This document shows positions 60,369 through 64,000 of a stretch of DNA of 64,000 nucleotides, piece after piece. The position numbers were made by a program, and so were the translations under genes. Source of the DNA: Streptomyces sp. CBMA152 (GTDB lineage: Bacteria > Actinomycetota > Actinomycetes > Streptomycetales > Streptomycetaceae); assembly GCF_014596475.1 (NCBI RefSeq), contig NZ_MECJ01000030.1, forward strand, positions 83,706-147,705, in the 5' to 3' direction. The notes below the pieces were generated by a model. The model worked only from the letters and a program-made list of their open reading frames with translations, searched no databases and was not told the origin of the DNA. The first letter of the stretch is position 1. Each line of letters begins with the position of its first letter.

Positions 60369-60618
60369 GCCGCCACCCCGGCGGAGCTGGTCGGACCCTC
60401 GGTGAGGGTTCGAAGGGCCCGCCGGGACCGGTCGGTTCGGCTGCTCGGCCGGCTCGGCGCTTCGGCTGCCGGGCCGGCTCGGCCAGACCGCCTCTTACGG
60501 GTACTGGCGCTTGGGGGCGGCCACTTGGCCCGTCCTGAGTACGCGACCGTGACTTGGTGACAGGCCCAGGCCGCACAGCTTCAGAGCAGCTGCACAGCCT
60601 CAGCGCGCGGAGCAGACG

Positions 60619-60663
60619 TACAAGTCAGGCCCCCGGACCCCCGTGCCGGGGGCCTGACTTGTA
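60619..60663 (+). terminator. Terminator hairpin downstream of ahcY
   Basis: Arms 60619-60636 (TACAAGTCAGGCCCCCGG) and 60646-60663 pair perfectly over 18 bp with a 9-nt loop. It lies 250 bp after the ahcY stop. The 359-bp interval 60369-60727 otherwise contains only GC-rich sequence with short GGTCGG/CGGCTCGG repeats and no gene. Confidence 0.8.
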
Positions 60664-60727
60664 GCCCGCTCCGTTGCCCGCCAAGGACAACGGTCCACCC
60701 CTACGCCCCCGAGGACCACGAGACCCC

Positions 60728-61345
60728 ATGCCCCGCGGCCGGTATTCGCTCCACGATCCGCACGACCACACCCCCCTCGGCGAAGAACACTTCCACTGCG
60801 CACCCGGCCCCTCGGGCTGGCGCTATGTCTCCCAGATCACCACTCCTTCCGGCGAGCCCTCGGGCTCCGTCGACCTGGCCCTCGACGAACTCGGCCGCCC
60901 GATCCGTCTCGAACTCCACGCCGGCGGCTGGCAGGTACGGGGTGCCGCCCTCGACGGCGTCACCTGGGTCCGCACCGACCCCACCGGCGCTCACGCCACC
61001 GAAGGCAATGTCCCCGCCCACGCCTTCACCGGCATGTCCCCGGCATTCCTCATCGCCACGTCACGTCTGCTCCGCCTCACCCCCGGTTCCCCCGCGACAC
61101 GCGTCCGCCTCGTCGCCTTCACCGACCCGGTCCTGGCCCCCCGCACCCTCGACCAGTCCTGGGCCTTGCTGAACAGTGAAGCGCACCCCACTGACAACGG
61201 CCCCCTGACCGTGGACGAATACCAGGTCAGCGCCCTGGACACGGGGGAGCAGCACACCGTTCACCTCTCCGGCGACGTGGTCCTCGCGGCGCCGGGAATC
61301 GAGCTCGAATCCCTCGAAACCCCGCCGTCGGCCTGGGCGCCCTAG
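60728..61345 (+). CDS. Hypothetical protein
   Basis: The 205-residue protein is soluble-looking and beta-rich (GPSGWRYVSQITTPSGEPSGSVDLALDELGRPIRLELHAGGWQVRG), with a His-rich start (HDPHDHTPLGEEHFH). It resembles a glycolipid-binding/YbbJ-like hypothetical family of actinobacteria, but I cannot name it with confidence. ATG 60728 was chosen over an upstream TTG because of GAGG upstream and the domain boundary. Its TAG stop shares the sequence CTAG with the stop of the convergent RDD gene, a 4-bp overlap of the two genes. Confidence 0.65.
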   Translation: MPRGRYSLHDPHDHTPLGEEHFHCAPGPSGWRYVSQITTPSGEPSGSVDLALDELGRPIRLELHAGGWQVRGAALDGVTWVRTDPTGAHATEGNVPAHAFTGMSPAFLIATSRLLRLTPGSPATRVRLVAFTDPVLAPRTLDQSWALLNSEAHPTDNGPLTVDEYQVSALDTGEQHTVHLSGDVVLAAPGIELESLETPPSAWAP

Positions 61346-62430
61346 GCAGGCGGTACGAACCCCGTGACGGGCGACGCGCCGACCCCTGCCCCGGTCTCCT
61401 GCACGGGCTGCGGCTCTGACGCAGAGGCCGGCTTCGGCCCTGACCCCGACCGAGGAAGCGGACCCTGCGCCTGCCCGACCCCCGGCATCGCGGGCGCGGT
61501 CACGACGGGTGGCACCCCCTGCGTCCCAGCAGCCCCAGCCGCACTCGGCGCGGCCCACCCCGGGGCTCCGGCAGGTGCGTCACGCTCGACAAGGGCTCCT
61601 TGCGCGGCCCCCTGAGTCACGCCGTGCGCGCCCCAACCACCGCCCGCATCGGCACCGCCGACACCATGCGCCCGCGCCGCCCCGAACGCCCGCCGCGCGT
61701 CCCGCGTCTGCCGCTCGCTCATCACCGCGGCCAGATACGCGGCCGGAGGCACGCCTGTCGGCGCGGGCACCCCCGTACGCGCCACCAAGTCATCGGCCAG
61801 CCGGACCGCCATCGTCCAGCTCACCTGCGCGTCCAACTGCCCCATGCGCGTCAGGTACTGCCGCACGGCCAGCCACAGCGAGTCCGGCACCCCGGACAGA
61901 TCGAGCCCGGTGAAACGTCCCATCAGCCAGGGCGGGGGAGGAGGCAGGGCCGAGGTCCGCCCGGCGGGCACCTTCTCCCGTACGACCAGCGTCCCCGCGA
62001 ACACGTCCCCGATCCGCCGCCCCCGTTCCGACACCAGCGACGCGATACAGGCGACAACCCCGAACGTCAGCAGGATCTCCACGACCCCCATCGCCCCGCG
62101 CACGAGCGCGTGCCGGAACCGGATCGGCCCGCCGTCGTCCCGCACCACCCGCAGCCCGCAGGCCACCTTGCCCAGCGACCGCCCGTGCGAGAGCGTCTCG
62201 ACCGCTATAGGCGCGCCCACCAGTACGAGGACGAACATGGTGACGGATATCGCCGCGCGCGCAGCGTCGTCGAGCGAAGCAGTCGCCAGCAGCAGCGCGA
62301 ACGAGACCACCAGGTAGGCGGTCCAGGCCACGGCCATGTCGATCACCAGCGCGAGCGCGCGACTGGGCAACCGTGCGGGACGCAGCCCCAACACGACCGC
62401 ATCCCCCGTGACCAGCGCACTCACCGGCAT
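61342..62430 (-). CDS. RDD-family membrane protein with Pro/Ala/Gly-rich C-terminal tail
   Basis: The 362-residue protein has an RDD domain (about 15-150) with three to four membrane segments and the conserved LPSRALALVIDMAVAW (Arg-Asp) and SLGKVACGLRVVRDDGGPIRFRHALVRG. A soluble helical region follows, then a 110-residue low-complexity Pro/Ala/Gly tail. RDD proteins are implicated in ion transport but mostly unassigned. ATG 62430 has GAAGG close upstream; GTG 62424 is an alternative. It diverges from the SpoIIM-like gene, a pairing common in actinobacteria. Confidence 0.83.
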   Translation of the reverse strand: MPVSALVTGDAVVLGLRPARLPSRALALVIDMAVAWTAYLVVSFALLLATASLDDAARAAISVTMFVLVLVGAPIAVETLSHGRSLGKVACGLRVVRDDGGPIRFRHALVRGAMGVVEILLTFGVVACIASLVSERGRRIGDVFAGTLVVREKVPAGRTSALPPPPPWLMGRFTGLDLSGVPDSLWLAVRQYLTRMGQLDAQVSWTMAVRLADDLVARTGVPAPTGVPPAAYLAAVMSERQTRDARRAFGAARAHGVGGADAGGGWGAHGVTQGAAQGALVERDAPAGAPGWAAPSAAGAAGTQGVPPVVTAPAMPGVGQAQGPLPRSGSGPKPASASEPQPVQETGAGVGASPVTGFVPPA

Positions 62431-62565
62431 CCACCCTTCATCGCACGTCACCTGAGCGACGACCTTCCCGGCCCCTCGGAAGCATCAGTCTGCCAAGCTG
62501 ACCCGCAGCGCGCCGCAGTAGTAGTACGGACCGTACGCACCCAGTGCCTGGAGCAGCAGCCGACC

Positions 62566-63573
62566 ATGGACCTCGATGTCTTCGTCACCGCCCACCACCC
62601 CGAGTGGGACCGACTGGAACACCTCCTGCGCCGCGGCCGCCGCCTGACCGGCGCAGAGGCCGACGAACTCGTCGCCCTCTACCAGCGCACCTCGACGCAC
62701 TTGTCGCAGATACAGTCCTCGACCCCGGACCCGCAGCTCACGGCCCGCCTCACCCAACTGGTCGCGCGCGCCCGCGCCACCGTCACGGGCACCCGCCGGG
62801 CCACCTGGCGTGATGCCGCCGTCTTCTTGGCGGCCGGTTTCCCTGCCGCCGTCTATCGCGCGCGTAGATGGTGGATTCCGGCGGCGCTCGTCTCGACGGC
62901 TCTCGCCGCGATCATCGGCTGGTGGATCGGCACCCACCCCGAGGTGCAGTCCTCCATCGCCGCCCCGGGGACGCTCCGGGACATGACACGTCCTGGTGGT
63001 GAGTACGAGACGTACTACTCAAGCCACCCCGCGGCCTCCTTCGCCGCCCAGGTCTGGACGAACAATGCGCAGGCCACAGCGATGTGCCTGGTCATGGGTG
63101 CCTTCCTGGGCCTTCCCGTCCTCTGGGTCCTGTTCTCGAACATGCTGAACCTGGGCGTCGGCATCGGCCTCATGTCATCGGCCGGCCGCCTGGACACGTT
63201 TCTCGGCCTGGTCCTCCCGCACGGCCTCCTGGAACTGACCGCCGTCTTCGTAGCGGCCGGTACAGGGCTACGCCTGGGGTGGACCGTCATCGACCCGGGC
63301 CCCCGGAGTCGCCGCGACGCCCTCGCCGAGGAAGGCCGCGCGGCCCTGGGCATGGCCATCGGCCTCGCCCTGGTTCTCTTCGTCTCCGGCGTCATCGAAG
63401 CCTTCGTGACCCCGTCGAGCCTCCCGACCTGGGCCCGCATCACGACCGGCGTCGCCGCCGAGGCGGCATTCCTTACGTACGTATACGTACTCGGCGGCCG
63501 AGCGGCACGCGCGGGCGAGACGGGCGACGTCGAGGCACCGGGCCGAAGCGCCGCGCTCCCCACCGCCGCGTGA
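62566..63573 (+). CDS. SpoIIM-family (stage II sporulation protein M-like) membrane protein
   Basis: The 335-residue protein starts with a soluble helical region (DVFVTAHHPEWDRLEHLLRRGRRLTGAEADELVALYQRTSTHLS), then five to six membrane segments typical of the DUF95/SpoIIM family (HPAASFAAQVWTNNAQATAMCLVMGAFLG, LPHGLLELTAVFVAAGTGLRLG). In Bacillus SpoIIM helps peptidoglycan hydrolysis during engulfment; in Streptomyces the role is unknown. The long upstream frame is the antisense of the RDD gene; ATG 62566 starts at the conserved sequence. It is the last protein gene before the rRNA leader. Confidence 0.87.
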   Translation: MDLDVFVTAHHPEWDRLEHLLRRGRRLTGAEADELVALYQRTSTHLSQIQSSTPDPQLTARLTQLVARARATVTGTRRATWRDAAVFLAAGFPAAVYRARRWWIPAALVSTALAAIIGWWIGTHPEVQSSIAAPGTLRDMTRPGGEYETYYSSHPAASFAAQVWTNNAQATAMCLVMGAFLGLPVLWVLFSNMLNLGVGIGLMSSAGRLDTFLGLVLPHGLLELTAVFVAAGTGLRLGWTVIDPGPRSRRDALAEEGRAALGMAIGLALVLFVSGVIEAFVTPSSLPTWARITTGVAAEAAFLTYVYVLGGRAARAGETGDVEAPGRSAALPTAA

Positions 63574-63625
63574 TGTGCGTACGACCCCTCTGACCTGGTA
63601 CTGTCCTCTTCGCCCACAAAAACCG

Positions 63626-63654
63626 TTGACACGGTCCGAGTGGGGAGGTAGATT
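63626..63654 (+). promoter_or_regulatory. Consensus-like rRNA promoter
   Basis: TTGACA (63626-63631), a 17-bp spacer and TAGATT (63649-63654) form the best housekeeping-sigma promoter in the window. Transcription should start near 63661. Confidence 0.85.
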
Positions 63655-63716
63655 CAAACGGTTGCGCGGAGCTGGACAAGCTCAAGCGCACTGGCTAACA
63701 TCTCTCTCGCTCTCAC

Positions 63717-63764
63717 CGGAAATTGAATTTCCGAAGAGCCCACCCCCGATTTGATTCGAATCAA
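63717..63764. promoter_or_regulatory. Two perfect palindromes in the rRNA leader
   Basis: CGGAAATT-G-AATTTCCG (63717-63733) and TTGATTCGAATCAA (63751-63764) lie between the first promoter and the repeated boxes. A small GCCGA/TCGGC hairpin follows (63768-63782). They could form RNA stems or bind a regulator. Confidence 0.6.
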
Positions 63765-63791
63765 GAAGCCGATTCGCTCGGCCGAAATGAT

Positions 63792-63890
63792 TCTGATAGA
63801 GTCGGAACCGCCGGAAAGGGAAAACGCGAGAGCGAAGAACCTGGAAAGCGCCGAGGAAATCGGAACGGAAACGGTCTGATAGAGTCGGAA
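63792..63890 (+). promoter_or_regulatory. Duplicated extended -10 element (rRNA promoters)
   Basis: TCTGATAGAGTCGGAA occurs identically at 63792-63807 and 63875-63890, 83 bp apart. Each contains TGATAGAGT, an extended -10 (TAGAGT), but without a recognisable -35. They probably mark additional tandem rRNA promoters. Confidence 0.6.
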
Positions 63891-64000
63891 ACGAAGGAAG
63901 CGCCCGGAGGGCCCGGAAACGGGAACAAAGGAAGCGTCCGTACCTTGAGAACTCAACAGCGTGCCAAAAGTCAACGCCAGATTGACAACCCCGGCCTGCC

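Larger units (their letters stand above)
63574..64000 (+). promoter_or_regulatory. Promoter and leader region of an rRNA operon (start of rRNA lies beyond the edge)
   Basis: There is no protein gene here. Base composition changes to A-rich sequence with several palindromes and repeated -10-like boxes, and the end (CCTTGAGAACTCAACAGCG, then GCCAAAAGTCAACGCCAG) matches the conserved Streptomyces leader that precedes 16S rRNA, as I remember it. The 16S gene itself should begin shortly past 64000. Confidence 0.8.

Overview
The window is a stretch of chromosome from a Streptomyces (or very close relative). The evidence is very high GC with strong third-position bias, frequent GTG starts and 4-bp ATGA/GTGA overlaps, a perfect-length WhiB (87 aa), a five-member LytR-CpsA-Psr (LCP) array, LAXTG-type sortase signals, F420 genes (fbiA/fbiB), and an rRNA promoter/leader region at the right edge. 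No phage, IS, CRISPR or plasmid genes were seen; this looks like core-chromosome DNA.

Layout. 1-6079: surface-glycan genes (a truncated gene, a polytopic membrane protein, a flippase-like protein fused to an extra membrane domain, a PLP aminotransferase). 6251-8368: a stress-type sigma factor diverging from a STAS antagonist and a HATPase anti-sigma-like protein. 8565-12673: a four-gene secreted/surface cluster (LPKTG protein, DUF916-like protein, neocarzinostatin-like protein, LAQTG protein with a Gly/Ser/Thr stalk). 12765-17382: POT peptide transporter, a two-component system, GtrA. 17607-22053: purK-purE, an M19 dipeptidase and a paralogue that has lost the metal ligands. 22174-25855: CGNR regulator, VOC protein, UDP-glucose dehydrogenase, acyl-CoA dehydrogenase. 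25928-39871: LAATG coiled-coil surface protein, five LCP proteins, thioesterase, GT2, TIGR03089-like protein, PGRP-type amidase. 39991-45135: NDP-sugar pyrophosphorylase, DNA glycosylase, fbiB, fbiA, cysteine dioxygenase-like cupin. 45814-52833: whiB, giant GT2, DUF5719, zincin-like protein, DUF3499. 53164-60368: manB, Trm112-like, SIS protein, manA, cation efflux protein, ahcY. 60728-63573: hypothetical, RDD and SpoIIM-like membrane proteins. 63574-64000: rRNA operon promoters and leader.

How the genes fit together. Much of the window serves the cell envelope: mannose activation (manA, manB, pyrophosphorylase), UDP-glucuronate, glycosyltransferases, flippase, LCP ligases that attach glycopolymers to peptidoglycan, an amidase, and sortase-anchored proteins. 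Developmental control (WhiB) and F420 synthesis sit among them. From memory, the order GtrA-purK-purE-fadE-TIGR03089-LCP-pyrophosphorylase-fbiB/fbiA-whiB-zincin-DUF3499-manB-SIS-manA-ahcY matches the Mycobacterium tuberculosis Rv3277-Rv3248c block, so the backbone is an ancient actinobacterial neighbourhood into which Streptomyces-specific genes have been inserted.

Regulation visible in the sequence: at least seven genes have a TANNNT box 6-8 nt before the start codon and no Shine-Dalgarno sequence, as expected for leaderless mRNAs. There are several perfect intergenic palindromes, a dispersed GC-rich repeat family, a heavily structured ahcY leader, and strong bidirectional hairpin terminators between convergent genes.
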